This document shows, in pieces, positions 12,801 to 28,400 of a stretch of DNA of 64,000 nucleotides (its first letter is position 1; each line of letters opens with the position of its first letter). The position numbers and the translations under genes were made by a program. Below the pieces are notes generated by a model. It was not told the origin of the DNA. It worked only from the letters and a program-made list of their open reading frames with translations, and did not search any database. The DNA lies in contig JAIUCV010000003.1 of assembly GCA_026724425.1 (NCBI GenBank), forward strand, positions 66,245,820-66,309,819. Direction: 5' to 3'. Source of the DNA: Erythrophleum ivorense (taxonomy: Eukaryota > Streptophyta > Magnoliopsida > Fabales > Fabaceae).

Positions 12801-15800
12801 TAAATTGATGCTTTAAAGCACTTCAATCTCTTTGTAAAGACTAAAAGCTTTGTTGTTATGACATAACTGATGATAAACAGAACATGTGAACCAAATAAAA
12901 ACTTGCTTGACTTGTTACCAGGTATTATAGGTCCCAATTGTTCAGAAAGGACCACAGGACCACGAGCCCAATCACTTCGGATAGGCTCACATGAAACAGA
13001 AATAAAGAAGCCAATGTCATCAACTGAGGGCACATATGATGCAGTAGTGGCATCCCTAATTTCACTTTGTGTGCCATCTGGACTGGTCTGCAGAAACAAT
13101 ATGTCGGTCAATCAAATCTTTTACTTCCTAACAATCTTTGACACAAATTGAGAAATTCTTGTGTGTATTACTTGATCAAAGTACAAGGGTATTTATACAG
13201 AAAGAATGAAGCTATTTTAGAGAAGAAAACTATTCTAAGAAACAAAATAAATCAGAAATAAAATCTTATCAAATCTCTAACAATTAGAAAACTAATTCCT
13301 AAGGTCAACTTTCTAATGTAATTACAGGGATAATGACAAAATCACATTAATTAACAATAAGGAAATAAATAATAAGGAAATAAAGATTGATTGCTAACAA
13401 TTTAACTGGCCAGATGTTTAGAGACCAGACAACATTTCTAAAATTTTCCTAGTTGATCACTGGAAGCAGAACCAGAGGTTGTTTTGTCTTCATTATGCTT
13501 CTTAGAATTTTGCTTGGTAGTGGCTTGATATCCCCAGCCCCTTGTACCTTCTCGTGGCTTCCAATTAGTAGGTCTTTTGTGTAAATCCCAACATGTAACC
13601 ATAAAGTGCCTTGGTTTTCTACAATGATCACACCAAGGGCGTTTTTGGGATTTCTGGTTTGACTCTTGACTAATTTGTTGTGAAACCAGTGCTGTCCCTT
13701 CCAACACAACGACTGTTCAGCATTATTTTTTGCCTGGATTCTTCTCTCTGGACCTTTGCAAATGCCTCTCATGGTGAAGGGAGAGGTACCCGAGCTAGAA
13801 TACGTCCCCTAACATTATCCAAGTTTCGGTTTAGCTCGGCCAGAAACTTAAAGACTCTCTCCCTCTCTACTCGCTTTTGATGTAGCTAGTAATCCTCGGT
13901 ACAGTTCCAGTTTTCGTCATAGGCAAATTCTTGCCACAGCGACATAATATTCATTGACTTCATGTTTGCCTTATTTGAGTTGCCAGAGCTTCATTGTGAT
14001 TTTGACGATCTGAGCAAAGTTTTCTCCATCGGAATAGGCTTCACAAGCAGCCTCCCATACCTCTCTGGTTGAACCCAAAAACATGAAGGTCCTTCTGATT
14101 CAAGGAACCATGGAGTTTGCAACCACGAGATGATGATTTCAGAGGTGTCTCCCATTTGTTTGGTTCAAAGGGTGATCCAAGATTGAATCCCACTCTGATA
14201 CCATGCAGAGAAATAGACCCTTTTTGATGTAGGGTCTAATTATCATATTGCACAGGGAAGGGGAGCAAATATATACAAAATTACATGGGCAATCTAGAGC
14301 GACAAAGCAGAAGAAATAATCAAGGAGAATAAAAACTATTAAAAGCTAATCAGAAACTGCTTCCTAAAATCATGCTACAAACCGTTGACTATTTGCATCT
14401 CCTAATAATCAGGGATTTCTACATCTTCTCTGCCAAACAGCAAGGGAGATTTGGTAAGCAGTGTGAGAAACCTGCTCTTCTATGGTAAACATGGCTGCCT
14501 TGTTTGAAATTAAAGGATTACTACATGATTTCACACAGGGGGAGCTTGCTGTCACTTAGTGCTTCACTGTTCTTATGTGTTACAAGGTACACAGTTGGTC
14601 ATGTGCTACTGATGCAATGTATTGTAAGAAGTTAATGGAGAAAGAAAGAACCAATAAATTCCTTCTTGGTCTCAATCCTAATTTTGAATAAATTAGGAGA
14701 AAGATAATGAGCATACGTCCCTTGCCATCTTTGAGGAAAGTTTTTTCTGCAGTTAAACATGAAGAGGGTAGCAGGAGACTTACTCTAGGCATACAGCCAT
14801 CACAATTAGGATTTGAGGCTTCAGCTCTTGTAGCGCCTAGCATCAGAACTCCTGATTTCAAGCTTAATATGCAGGGAAAACCATGGGGTGATCACTGTTA
14901 GAAGACAGGATACACAAAAGTTGTTTGCTGGAAGCTGCATGGGAAACCAAGTGATTGGCATAGAGAAAGCTGTAGTTATGTGGGAGATTCTGTCATTATG
15001 ATGGTGCTAGATTAGGAAACAGTTAGGAATCAATGTAATTATGATTGAGGGAAGGTTAAATCTCTTGATTATAATGTATTTATTAGAATAGGTCAGCTAT
15101 GCAATTTCAGGCACAATCCTAGGTTTAGTTAGCTTTCGTTTATGATGCAAATAAAACTCAGTCACTCACTATGAGGAGCAAACTCTAAACAAGTATGTCA
15201 AAGCCATTCTAATCCCAGGTCAAAGAACTATAGCTAGAACAAGAAAGTCAATACATAAAGGCCCAATAGTGGTTTCTATAATTCTAACAATAGAAATGCC
15301 ACAACAAATTGGTAAGAACAGTCTACAATGTTAGGGGAAGCATAGCCATAGCAACAGGTGTGCTAGAATAGTGTGTGCGTGCAAAGGTTAGGTTAAAGTA
15401 AGTGGGTTGATTACTAGTGGACTAGGCTTGTAATAGTTGAACTATCCTTGTAATGGACCTCATTTATCATTATAAATATCAGTCAGTGATCCCATTCAGA
15501 TTACTGTGTCCCTTTTCATTGTTAACAAGGTACATTACTCCTTTTTTTTGAATTAGGAAGAAAAATTTTATTGAAGTGAAGAGAAGAGCAATAAAAAAGT
15601 AAGGACAAAAAGTCCTCCCAAAACAAAGGAAAAAATTACAAAACTCCTTAGCTCAAAACAACTTTCCCATCCCTATGTAAATCCACAAGAGAACCCCCCC
15701 TCTTCTGAATAAACCATTAGCTGAAACCCATAGAGAGGCCAAGAAAATAATTCTCTCCCAAATCAGAAGTATAGGAAGAAACTCCTGGTTAAACACTTTT

Positions 15801-16447
15801 GCATTCCATTCTAACCACGTGCATTGCCCTCTCTCAATTGATAAATAGCAATCCAACACCTCAGCCAATAAAAATCATAACATTAAGCCACTAGATGTGG
15901 TCTAGTGATGAGTAGGGATGATTCAAAGTCTACCCATTTGGGTAGGGATCTGGGTCTAGGGATTTTCTTGGAGACTTTTAAAGGTCAAAATGTGGGTATA
16001 AAGCGGGGGTATCCACACCACCCAAGACCTGCAGTGTGTATATACCTCTCAATCTTGGAATTTGACAAACATTTTAATAAATTTGCTAATTGTATTAGAC
16101 AATTTCAAATTAAGTTGATTGTGTGTTTGAATAATATTAATGGTTGTGAGACATTTTATTTTAGTTTTTGTATAATTTTATATGAGTAAATTGTTTTAGA
16201 TGAGTCTCAACTTGAAAAGAGAAAAAAAAATAGTCATTGTGAAATTTCTGCAAGTAAATGGGTTTAGGCTCAGGTTAGGGATTCAGTGGGAACAGGGATT
16301 GAGTTTGTTACCCTCTAGGGTATAGGTCCAGGGATGGGACCTAGAGTACCCTACCTATGATCATCCCTAGCGGTGAGTGGTGGATAGTTAGTAAGAGGTT
16401 TTAGGTTCAAACCTCTGCTCTGTCATGTACCCCAAAAAACCAAAAAC

Positions 16448-16478
<31 letters not shown>

Positions 16479-19400
16479 CAGAAAACAAAACAATTAAACC
16501 CTGTTTAACACTATCTAAATGTACTGAGATTGTAGTCAATCCAGATTCCAGAGATGAACTTTAATTGAAACTAGAGAATTTGATAACACAAAATGTTGAA
16601 GAAAAAGTACCCTAAACCAGCGGTAAACTGAATCGCCTTCTTCACCACCCCAATAATTCTTTTCAACACTCAGGTTTGTTCCTTCAACAGCATCTCCATC
16701 TATTTGTAAAGAAAGCAATCTGGGGCTTCCTGATCATTAAAAGCAATTCCAGTAAGAGAATTAAACCATATAAGAAACAGAATGATCTCATGCACTGGAA
16801 TTACTCAGGAATATATTATTACTATGTTATGTCCATCAAGAATTAAGAAAGAATGTAAGTATTCATTTCAGAAATGCCACAAGACAACAATTAAGAAAAT
16901 GACCTCAAAGATTAGCAATACTAATTTAATGTGGACATCTACATAATCTTCTAGAATTTTATTTTTTTAATTTAAAACTTCACAACTCAGAGTGAGAGAT
17001 TTACTTTTTTTTTTAACTTTTGAAACATAACAAGGAATCTCTTGTAAACATGTAGTCAATGGCACATTTATTTTTATATATAACAAAGGGAAAATATAAA
17101 CAAATTCTTTTTTGAAATTTGCCAACATGAATCCCATAACTATGCAAGAATGTGTTACCAGCGCGAACACGCTCCTGCCCTGTGCAAGTTCTTGGGGCAC
17201 CTATAATACCATCATCACGTACTGGTGTACATTGGAATGAAATAAATTTTCCAATGGCATCTTTGGAAATACGATACTGCAGAAGTCCTGAAACCTCTGG
17301 TATCAAAGAACCAAAATCAGCTTCCACCTGCAGAATCCAAAAGAGATTATGGAGAAAGATTTTATCTTACAAGGCAATTGTTACTGTTGAGAAAATAGGA
17401 AAGAGAAAAAGTTAGGGAGAAAATAAGGGACCAATGGATAGAATATCCTATTGAAAGACTTAATAATAGTGTTTACATAAATTGATCCATCAACCTCTAC
17501 TAGTACTATGACCATACTAAAACACTTACACCCTTTCCCTTGGGCATGTAACCCTTTTCTTATCCCACATGACTTTCTTCGAGTCCTCAATACCTCTTAA
17601 TATTCCCCTTCAAGCTGAAACTTACAAAGCTTGTAGCTTATTACAAATAAAACTCAACTAGGAGATTTGACCTGCTTCAGATGACTAGTCCCCTTGACAT
17701 TCTCTTGGCTGCTCTTCTCAGCCACATTGTCTCATTCCAACCCATTAAGTTCCTAAAAGTCTTCAACCTAATTCTCATGAGTAGTCTCCTTGTCTTTCTC
17801 CCAGCTGGTCTGCACTACATGGGTTGCAAACCACAAAACACAACTCCCTGGTCAGGGTCTTCAATGCACAACTCTTATGGTCTCCACTCCTGACAACTCC
17901 CTAGGTTGTACCAAGAGCTTTGGTTGCAACTTAATAATAAAACTAACCAACAAATACTAAAACACAATGCCATAATACCAAACTAACACAATCTCAGCAT
18001 CAACAACTCCATAGCTAAAAATAGTACCTTCACATATTGAATCCTATAAAAGAAGGACAAACCTCCAAGAAATATATATATATATATATATAAAGAAAAA
18101 TATAAACATATAAACAAAAACAGACCTCAGGTTGGTTGATAAAGCAAGAAATTTTATAAGGGAGAAAAGTAAGTAAAACATTTTGGAGGATAAGATATCC
18201 TCAACAAAATTGACAAGAAAAGCCTCAAAACAGAACAAAAGTCCTATAAAACTTATGAATACAGTAGAGCTGTCCAATCCATTATCATATAAGATACAGC
18301 AATTTCTTTAAAAAGTTCATTTGCAAAGCACCAAAGAGAAGGCCTATAAACAATTATATCTCATAACATATGCAAGAGCGAAGATAAGCCCAAAGTGCTT
18401 TCAGGTGAGGGGGTTTATCAGAGTTATTAATAAAGTAAATCACAAACCTTCACTTAATAGCTTAAACTTTAGGGCCAAAATAAAGATGAGCCAAATCGCG
18501 ACAGTAATTGGCTAAGGATTGCCCTTATCTTGCCCATGACATGAATAGAAGTTCTCTAATGAATAATGTTGGTAATGTTGGCGATATCTCGCCTTGTTGG
18601 AACCCCATGATTCTTGGGAAGAATCACATAGGATATTTGCTCATTAATGAGAAATGATTCATGGGCATTTAGTGGTGAAAATCATGTGGGTTTATTAATG
18701 GGCTGAAGTCAGATACTTTTGTTCCCTTATTTGATTCCTATTTTATGAGTCTTTATTTTTCACTTATGTTCCTGTTTATTTCCTTTTCTGTTCAGGATGA
18801 TTGGCTAATATTCTGTGGCCCACTTCCTTTTATATATTGCTGCTACTGTTTTCACAATAAAATAAGAAATTTCAGATTGAAATTCTTCATGGTATCAGAG
18901 GACCACCATGCCTGACTATATTTCCATTCGATTCAGCCAAGAATTGACTTTCAGTACTGAAGCCCAAGATGGGCAGAATTCATCCACCCATTCCCTCCCT
19001 TCATCTGGAAAGAACATCTCACACACCCAGCAGCTTCAAAACATCCAGAATGGCGCGTCTTTCCCTGGTGCTCCACTCAAAACCTCTCCTACTCTCATTA
19101 CTGATCACAGACTCAATGGGAGTAACTACCTTTACTCAGTAGTCCACCAGTGGGCTCATGTTTGTCAAAAGGAAAGGGAGGGTCAATCATCTTTTGGGCA
19201 CCACACCACCAACCTTCGTCAATAATCCCAAATACTTCCTGTGGGATGCTGAAAACAACATGATGTCATGGTTGATAAATACCATGACCACCAAGATTGG
19301 AGAAAATTTTTTGATGTGTACAACTACTGCTGGAATTTGGGAAGTGGTCAGAGACACTTACTCTTCAGTTGAGAACACCGCAGCCTTGTTTGAAATCAAG

Positions 19401-22400
19401 TCATTCCTCCATGATTTCAGACAAGGAGTTGAATGTCACCCAATACTACAACACCCTCCAATATCATTGGTAGCAGCTGGACATATATGAGACTCATACA
19501 TGGTCTTGCACCAATGATGCTTTCTACTTCAAAACGCATAGTCAAGAATGGTAAGCTAGCTATGGATATGGCAGGGATTTGTGAAACCACATTAGCTCTT
19601 GTATTACAAGGAGGTATACTTAGTTGGTGTGCTTTGGTCCCTTTAAATTATGTACATATTATTATTGTAAAAATAAAAATAATATAAATTAGAAAACATC
19701 TACCCACATCCTATTATATTCCCTACGCATTTTCGTATCCTAAAGCCCACTCATGTAGGATCATTCAATCTAACAATAACAAGACCAATGCTTCTTAAGA
19801 AAGATTAAAAAAATTAAAATAAAAAAAAAGGAAGACAGACAACAACAACAACAACAACAACAACAAAGCCTTTTCCCACTAAGTGAGGTCGACTACATGG
19901 ATCAATCGACGCCATAAACACTTATCGTAAATCATATTTTTAGATAAACCATTTAACTCTAAATCTCTCTTAATAATTTCTCCTATAATTTTTCTTGGTC
20001 TTCCTCTACCTCTAATTATTGGATTATTTTCCATCTCATCTACTCTCATAACTGGGGCTTCTATAGGTCTCCACCCGACATGACCGAACCATCTAAGTCT
20101 TGATTCTATAATCTTTTTCACAATAGGTGCGACTTCCACCTTCTCTCTAATGTATTAATTTCTAATTTGATCTCGTCTAGTGTATCCACTCATCCAACGC
20201 AACATTCTCATCTCTGCAACATTGAACTTGTTCTCTTGTTGACTTTTTATTGCTTAACACTCAGTTCCATATAACATTGCAGGTCTTATAACTGTACGGT
20301 AAAATTTACCCTTAAGTTTAAGTGGTACTCTTCTATCACAAATAACACCCGAAGCACTCCTCCACTTCATCAACCCCGCTTGAATCTTATGTGTTACGTC
20401 TTCTTCTATTTCCCCGTTATGTTGTATGACAGATCCAAGATATTTAAATCGTGTGACTTGTAGTATAATATATTCTCCAATTTTTACTTTTGCGCTAGAA
20501 GTGGTGTGTCTCTTACTAAACTTACATTCCATATACTCCGTTTTACTTCTATTTAAATAAAATCTATGAGTTTCCAAAGCTAATTTCCACCTCTCCAACT
20601 TCTCATTCATTTCCACTCTCGATTCTCCAACTAAGATAATATCGTCTGCAAAAAGCATACACCGTGGCACTGGCTCTTAGATATGTTCAGTAAGCACATC
20701 CAATACTAGAGTAAAAAGATAAGGGCTCAGAGTTGACCCTTGATGTAGACCAATAGTTATCGAAAAATCTTTTGTAGATCCACCTTTTGTTACTATCCTA
20801 GTCATAACCTCATCATACATATCTTGTATTGCTCGAATATAAACTATACGAACTCCTTTTTTCTCCAGAGCCTTCCATAGAACCTCTCTTGGTACTCTAT
20901 CATATGCTTTTTCCAAATCAATAAACACCATGTGTAAATCTCTTTGATTCTCTCAATATCGCTCCATTAATCTTCGCAACAAATATATTGCTTCCATAGT
21001 TGACCTTCCTGGCATAATTTCATAGTGTGGCTCATAAGCTTAATTCCTCTATAATTTGCACAATTTTAAATGTTCCCCTTACTCTTATAAATAAGAATTA
21101 AAGAACTTCTCCTCCACTCATTTGACATTTCTTAAATCTCATAATTTCATTAAATAACTTTGCAAGCCAACTTATACCTTTCACTCCTAAACCCTTCCAT
21201 ACTTTAACAGATATATTATCTGGTCTAACTGCTCTGCCACTTTCCATTCGCTTTAATGCTTCTTTTACCTCAGTCTCACAAATCCTACGATAAAAGGCAT
21301 AATTTTGATCCTCTTCTCTAGTGCCTAATCTATCTGATTGCAATGAAATCTCATGGCCTTCATTAAAAAGCCTATGAAAATAACTCTTCCACCGTTCTCT
21401 GATATCTTGTTCCGTGACCAAGACTTTCCCTTCTTCATCCTTAATGCATTTTACTTGGTCCACGTCTATTGTCTTTCTTTCCCTATTTTTAGCTAACTTG
21501 TACATATTTTTTTCTCCAACTTTAGTACCTAAAGATTGGTATAACCCATCGAATGTCCTCGTTCTCGCTCCGCTCACTGCCTTAGTGTCTTTCTTAGCTA
21601 CTTTATATTTCTCCCAATTTTCATTACTCTTACATAATGAACACACTTTATAACACTCCCTCTTCCCTTTAACCTTATCTTGCACGCTTGCATCCCACCA
21701 CCAGGATTTTTTATCTCTAGGTCAAAAACCTTTTGATTCACCTAATATTTCCCTTGCCACTTTCCTAATCTCTTTAGCCATTCCATTCCACTCCACATAT
21801 CGTTAGCACTTCTTTGTATTTCCCAAGGTCCTTCTTCCACAATCCGTCTTTGCACATTCTTTTCTTTATCCCTTTTTAGTTGCCACCACTTAGTCCTTAA
21901 CATCCTATTTTCACCTTTGTTTTTTACTCTTCTCCTAACTCGTACATCCATAACCAAAAGTCTATGTTGAGTAGTTAAACTCTCTTCAAGTAAAACTTCG
22001 CAACCCATGCAAAGTTTTCTATCTGATTTCCTTATAAGAAAGAAATCAATTTGAGAAATACCCTTCCACTTTTATACGTGATAAGATGTTCCTCACGCTT
22101 TCCAAAACAAGTGTTAGCTAATATAAGATCAAATGTCAATGAAAAGTCTAGAATAGTTTTACCCTATGCATTTGGTTCCCCTATGCCATGTCCTCCATGA
22201 ACACCTTCGTAACTTGAAGATACACTTCCCACATAACCATTTAGATCCCCTCCTAGAAAAATCTTTTTTCCTAATGGTATTTCCTGAATTAAGCATTCTA
22301 AATCCTCTCAAAGCTTTACTTTGTGATATTCTTCTAATCCTACTTGTGGTGCATAGGCGCTAATAACATTAAAGATTTCCTTTTCCACTACTAAATTTAA

Positions 22401-25400
22401 TGCAATGATTCTATCTCCTAACCTTTTTACATCCACTATAACATTTTTTCAAAACTTATCTACAATTATACCTACCCCATTTCTAGATTTAGCCTTCCCA
22501 ATGTATTAAAGTTTAAAACCCAAAATGTCTAATTCTTTCGCTTTTTCTCCTACCCATTTAGTTTCTTGTAAATACATAAAAATAATCTTCCTCTTAATTA
22601 TGGTATCTACTATTTCCATTGACTTACCCGTAAGTGTACCTATATTCCAAATCCCAAAACGAATCCTACTCTCGTGAACTAACTTCTTTACCCACATTCA
22701 TTCACGAAAATGTGGAAGCTCTTGCTTATTTTTCACTACACTCAAGCGACGATGCAGCGGCCCTTGCTCATTTGTCACTGTACTCGAGCTATACAGCGCG
22801 TTACTTCCGGCTAACGCCCTAGCATTATGTTTAATATATCGATTGTCCATGTCATAAAGATTCGATAAAATTTTACGTTAGCTGTCGATTGCCTAACACA
22901 ACTCTCCTCTTTTTTCCAGGCTTGGGACCAGCTATGAAAATAATTTGCATCAAAGCTCATCATAGGCAAACAGACAGACAGACATAAACCTCAAACCACT
23001 TGCAATCCCCATCCCTTTCCAAAAGCTGCTCCTTATCTCCTATTCCCAAAAACTTACTTCCCATGATCCCCTCCTTATTTTACCCAACCTCATCTTTTGT
23101 GCCAAGGGCCCGCTACTTGAATAGCAAAACGCAACTTGATACAAGCAGAGACATACATTGCAGAACTATAGAATATTGCAGGATAGAGAACAAATCTGGT
23201 TCATTCACTTTAATGTGCCAATATGAGAATGTGTCACATTTGGTAACAGCCAACTAGGAACGGAGTTTGGATGGGGTGAGAAACGAATTAGGCAACACTA
23301 ATGTCACCACATTAGATCATCTTGTGTATTTTGTGTGAATATCATTAATTTGATCTTGATATTCATATGCACCGAACCATATCATTGTACCAGTGGACTG
23401 GCATGTTACTTCATTCTTGACAAAGTTTTTCATTACTCAAAAAAGAATGTTCTTCATCTAAGTATAATAATAAAATTTTAACACTTATTAATATAGTCAT
23501 TGAAAAAGATATCCATAAGTTCAACTACAAGTCATTTCACAAAAATCTTAGCAACAAGTTCTCATCACCAAACCTCAAGTGGTTGCGTCTCAGGTTATCA
23601 ATTCTTTGTCAAAATTTTACCAAGAGGCTGTTAGATAAGTTTAACCTTCATTTACTATATTGCACCAGCCTTGTGTTGGAAATAATTTCTCAACAACATC
23701 TAAGGGCAAGTGCATGTAAATAAAGGATACTTCATTTTTGGTTTGAATAATTAGACAATCATCAATATTACAAATTATCCACAAAAGCCACTAGTGAAAC
23801 AACTAGTGATTAATGGTAACCTAAATTGTTCAATATAAAAGACCATTGGAATCCATTATAAACGTAGGCCAAAATTAACTATACAATTATACATTGTCGA
23901 AATCCCTTATTTTTAGGGATTAAATCCATTATTACTAGGAGACTTCAGTTACTGAAGATTTCTAACATGATTTTAGTAGTTAGTTTTTATTTTCCCATTA
24001 TTTTCGTCCTTAGTTAGTTGCCCTATAGTTGTATATATATCCCTCTCATCCGTACATTCCATTCATCAGTTTTTAATCAATAAAACAGTGTTATGCCACA
24101 TGGTATCAGAGCGAGATATCCCTTCTTTTAATCATGCTTGAATAACCAAATGGGTGACACATCATAAGTCACCTCAGGATAGACGGAGTTGAGCCCATCT
24201 CCAACTGACACCATGTCAATGATGAATGGCGGTCTGGATGGCTCCTCTTTCCAAATTGCAGCAGAGGAATTGAGCGGCAAAAACTACCGTGAAGGGTTCG
24301 TGCAATTTAAATAGTTATAGAAGGTAGAGGTAAATTGGGTTATCTTATTGGTGGTACCCGTGAACCACCCATCAGTGATGACGTCTACCACCAATGATGG
24401 AAAGTTGAAAATTCTCGTCACTTCTTGGCTTGCGAATTCCATGGTCCTTTCAATTCGAAGGACCTTTATGTTCCTCTGTTCAGCAAGAGAAGTGTGAGAA
24501 GCTGTTCATGAAGCGCATTTCGATGGAGAAAACACAACTCAAGTGTTCAAGATCAAATTGAAGCTATGGCAACTCAAACAGGGAGATCAAGACATCAACG
24601 AGTACTATGTCGAGATGATGTCATTGTGGCAAGAATTGGATGCAACATGCAATGAAGGATGGAAATGCATGGAGGCCTACCTTTTGTATAAGAAACGAGT
24701 AGAAAGGGAACGAGTTTTTGAATTTCTAACAGGTATGAATCGAAGCCTAGATGATGTTAGAGGGCGCATCTTGGTCGGGTTCCCCTCCCTTCACCTCAAG
24801 AGGGATTTGCAGAAGTTAGAAGAGAAGAAGCACAACGCAAAGTAATGTTGAAGGAGGAGATAGCTATGTATCTGAAGGATCAACTCTGATATCTCGAAAT
24901 ATTACACAAGAATCAAATCAAAAATCCTAGTAGCGTCCATAGTGTGATCATTGTAAAAAATCAGGACACTCAAGGGACAGATGTTGGGAATTACACGGAA
25001 AACTTGCTGACTGGAAGCCACGGAAAGGTGCAAAGAGTCGTGGGTATCAAGCTACTATTGAAAAAAACTCAGAGAAATATCATGAAGACACTATTGCTTC
25101 TAGTGACCAACTTGAAAAAATTTTAGAGATGCTATCTGCCCTTCAAACCTTTGGTCAATTTCAAAAAAAACATTTTTACTGCAAACTTAGCACATAAAGG
25201 TAATTTTTCCCAAGCCTTTAAAACCTCCTATGTACAGATCCCATGGATTGTGGATTCAGGGACTTCTGATCACATGACCAACTCTTATCAGCTGTTTAGC
25301 TCATGTATTCCTTGTGCAGGAAATTTGAACGTTTTGATAGAATGTTAGTTTCAGTAGCTCGTAAAGGGAATATCTGTATATCTGAATCTATGACCTTAAA

Positions 25401-28400
25401 ATCAGTCTTACATGTTCATAAACTTGCTTGCAACTTACTTTATGTTAGTCAATTAACCAAAGATTCACACTACTTTGCTAATTTTCATTCTTCCCAATGT
25501 ATTTTTCAAGACCTGTCATCGGGGATGACGATTGGTAGTGCGCAGGGACATGAAGGTCTTTACTACTTTGAGGATGCTGTAGTGAGTGGTCATAAGTCAA
25601 ATCTCCATTCTAATTCTGCCTTTACTTTCAAGGATGATGATCTTATGTTATGGCATTTATGTTTTGGCCACCCCAGTTTCAAATATTTGTGTCACTTGTT
25701 TCCAAACTTATGTTCAAATAAAAATGTTATTCAATGTGAAAGTTGTGAACTTGCCAAACATTATAGAAACCCTTTTCCAAAATCAAATTATAAACCAACC
25801 AGACCATTCTCCATTATTCACAATGACTTGTGGAGACCTTCTAGGACCATCAATAGAACCTATACAAATTGGTTTATTTCATTTATTGATGATCATACTC
25901 GTCTTTGCTGGCTATACCTTTTAAAGGATAAATCTAAAGTTCCTTCTGTATTCATCAATTTCCACAATGATCAAAAATCAGTTTGATACAACCATCCAAA
26001 TATTACACACTAATAATGGCACTAAATTTTTCAATAAAATGTTGGGTTCTTTTTTGGAAAAAAATGAAATTATACATCAAAGTTCATGTAGTAACACATC
26101 CAACAAAATGGTATTACTAAATGTAAGAATAGACACATTATGGAAGTTGCAAGGGCATTGATGTTCTCTTATAACGTACCGCAGATTTTTTGGGGTGATA
26201 CTATTGTAAACCCTAAACCCTACCTCATAAACCAAATGCCCAATCGTGTTCTCTCATTTACTACCCCACTACAAAAACTCAAAGAAACCTTTCTTGAGTT
26301 ATAACTACAAGCTGATGTCCCCTTAAAAGTTTTGGGTGTACAGCCTTTGTCCATGTTCATCCTAATTAACGTAGTAAATTAGATCCCCAAGCCATCAAGT
26401 GTGTATTTTTGGGTTACTCTCCAAGCCAAAAAAGATACAAATGTTATGATCCCGCATCTAGACGTTTATTTGTTAGTATGGACGTTACTTTCTTTGAACA
26501 AACACCTTTCTTTCCTAAGTCTTCTATTCAGGGGGAGAACTTAGGGGAATCTCAGACTTGGCATCAAAATGAGCATTCCACTATCCTTTATCTCCTTGAT
26601 TCGGCCTTCCCAACTCCAGTACCTGATACCCATACCACCATTGAAGTGCCAAAAACAGAAGGGAATCGTAATCCAGAAGGAGAAGTAGAGAATCAACAAA
26701 ACAAGAAACTTCTTGTCTACTCACGAAGGAAGAAACTTGAGAATGGTAAACCACCTGTTGAGGCACTACAAGAATTTGACCCGGTGACAGATCCTGGATC
26801 ATTTCCCAAACTAGAGCAAGTAAGCAACTCCACTCTAGATGACTTCCAACTTGTCATATTTGAATCTCCCTATTGCATTAAGAAAATGTACCCGTTCTTG
26901 TACCTTGCATCCCATTAAAAAATTTGTGTCATATAAAGCTCTTTCCTATAGATACCGTGTCTTTGTATCTAACCTTGACAAGGTGAAAATTCCCAATAGC
27001 ATTCAAGAAGCACTTGAAGCACCTGAGTGGAAAGTAACAATATTGGAGGAAATGAATGCCCTAAAAAAAATGGGACATGGGATATCGTTCACCTGTCACA
27101 AGGAAAACACCCAGTGGGATGCAAATAGGTGTTCATTATAAAGTACAAGGCTAATGGAGAAATTGAGAGGTACAAGGCTCGTCTCGTTGCAAAGGGATTC
27201 ACTCAAACATATGGTGTAAATTACACAGACATTTGCACCATTAGCAAAATTGAACACCATCCGAGTACTCTTATCTCTAGCTGCAAACCTGAATTGGCCA
27301 TTGCTACAACTTGATATCAAAAATACATTTTTAAATGGAGAACTAACAGAAGAAGTCTTCATGACTATTCCCCCTAGCTTTGGCAAGAAAGGCTAGGAGA
27401 ATCATGTGTGTAGACTAAAGAAATCACTGTATGGTCTAAAACAATCTCCCAAAGCATGGTTTGACAAATTTGCCAAAGTATTGAAGGCCAAAGGATATAA
27501 GCATAGCCACTCAGATCACACGTTGTTCCTAAACCATAAAGATGGAAGGAGAACTATTCTTATTGTATATGTAGATGACATTATCCTAACTAGTGACAAT
27601 AAAGCAGAAATAGAAAGACTAAAAGATGTTGTGGCTACTGAATTTAAGGTAAAAGATCTAAGACAAATGAGGTACTTCTTGGGGATGGAGATTGCTAGGT
27701 TGAAAAAGGGAATTAGTGTATCTCAGAGAAAATACACATTAGACCCATTGGAAGAAACTGGAATGATGAGATGTAAGCCATGTGACACTCCCATAGAAAC
27801 AAGAAAAAGGTTTGATATTATAGGTGAATCAGTTGATAAAGAAAGATATCAAAGATTGGTTGGGAAACTGATTTACTTGTCCCACACAAGATCACACATA
27901 GCCTTTGCTGTCAGTATTGTTAGTCAATATATGCATTCATTGAAGGAGGCCCATCTAAAAGTAGTATATAGAATCTTGAGATATTTGAAAGGCTCACCAA
28001 GAAAGGGTCTATTGTTTAAAAAGGGGAACCAAGCTCAAATAGAAGTATTCACCAATGCTGATTGGGCAGGTTCAGTTGAAGATAGGAGGTCCACTACTAG
28101 ATATTACACATTTGTGTGAAAAAATATAGTAACATGAACAAGCAAAACACAAAATGTAGTGGCAAGAAGCAGTGCGGAATTAGAATTCTGAGCAGTAGCA
28201 CATGGAATTTGTGAAAGATTGTGGCTACAAAAATTATTGGAAGAGCTAAGTATGAATATGAAACTTCCTATCAAGATTTATTGTGACAATAAGGCAGCCA
28301 TCGACATATCTCTCAACCGTGTGCAGCATGACAGGACCAAACATGTTGAGGTTGATAGACACTTCATCAAGGAAAAAGTTGAAGAAAGAATTATATGTAT

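Noticed and set aside
16370..16440. Possible tRNA gene (B-box GGTTCAAACC)
   Set aside because: No cloverleaf can be formed around it; the A-box half lies 460 bp left and an A-rich tail follows, so it is a SINE.
25586..25924. 112-codon plus-strand open frame
   Set aside because: Out-of-frame shadow of the copia integrase reading.
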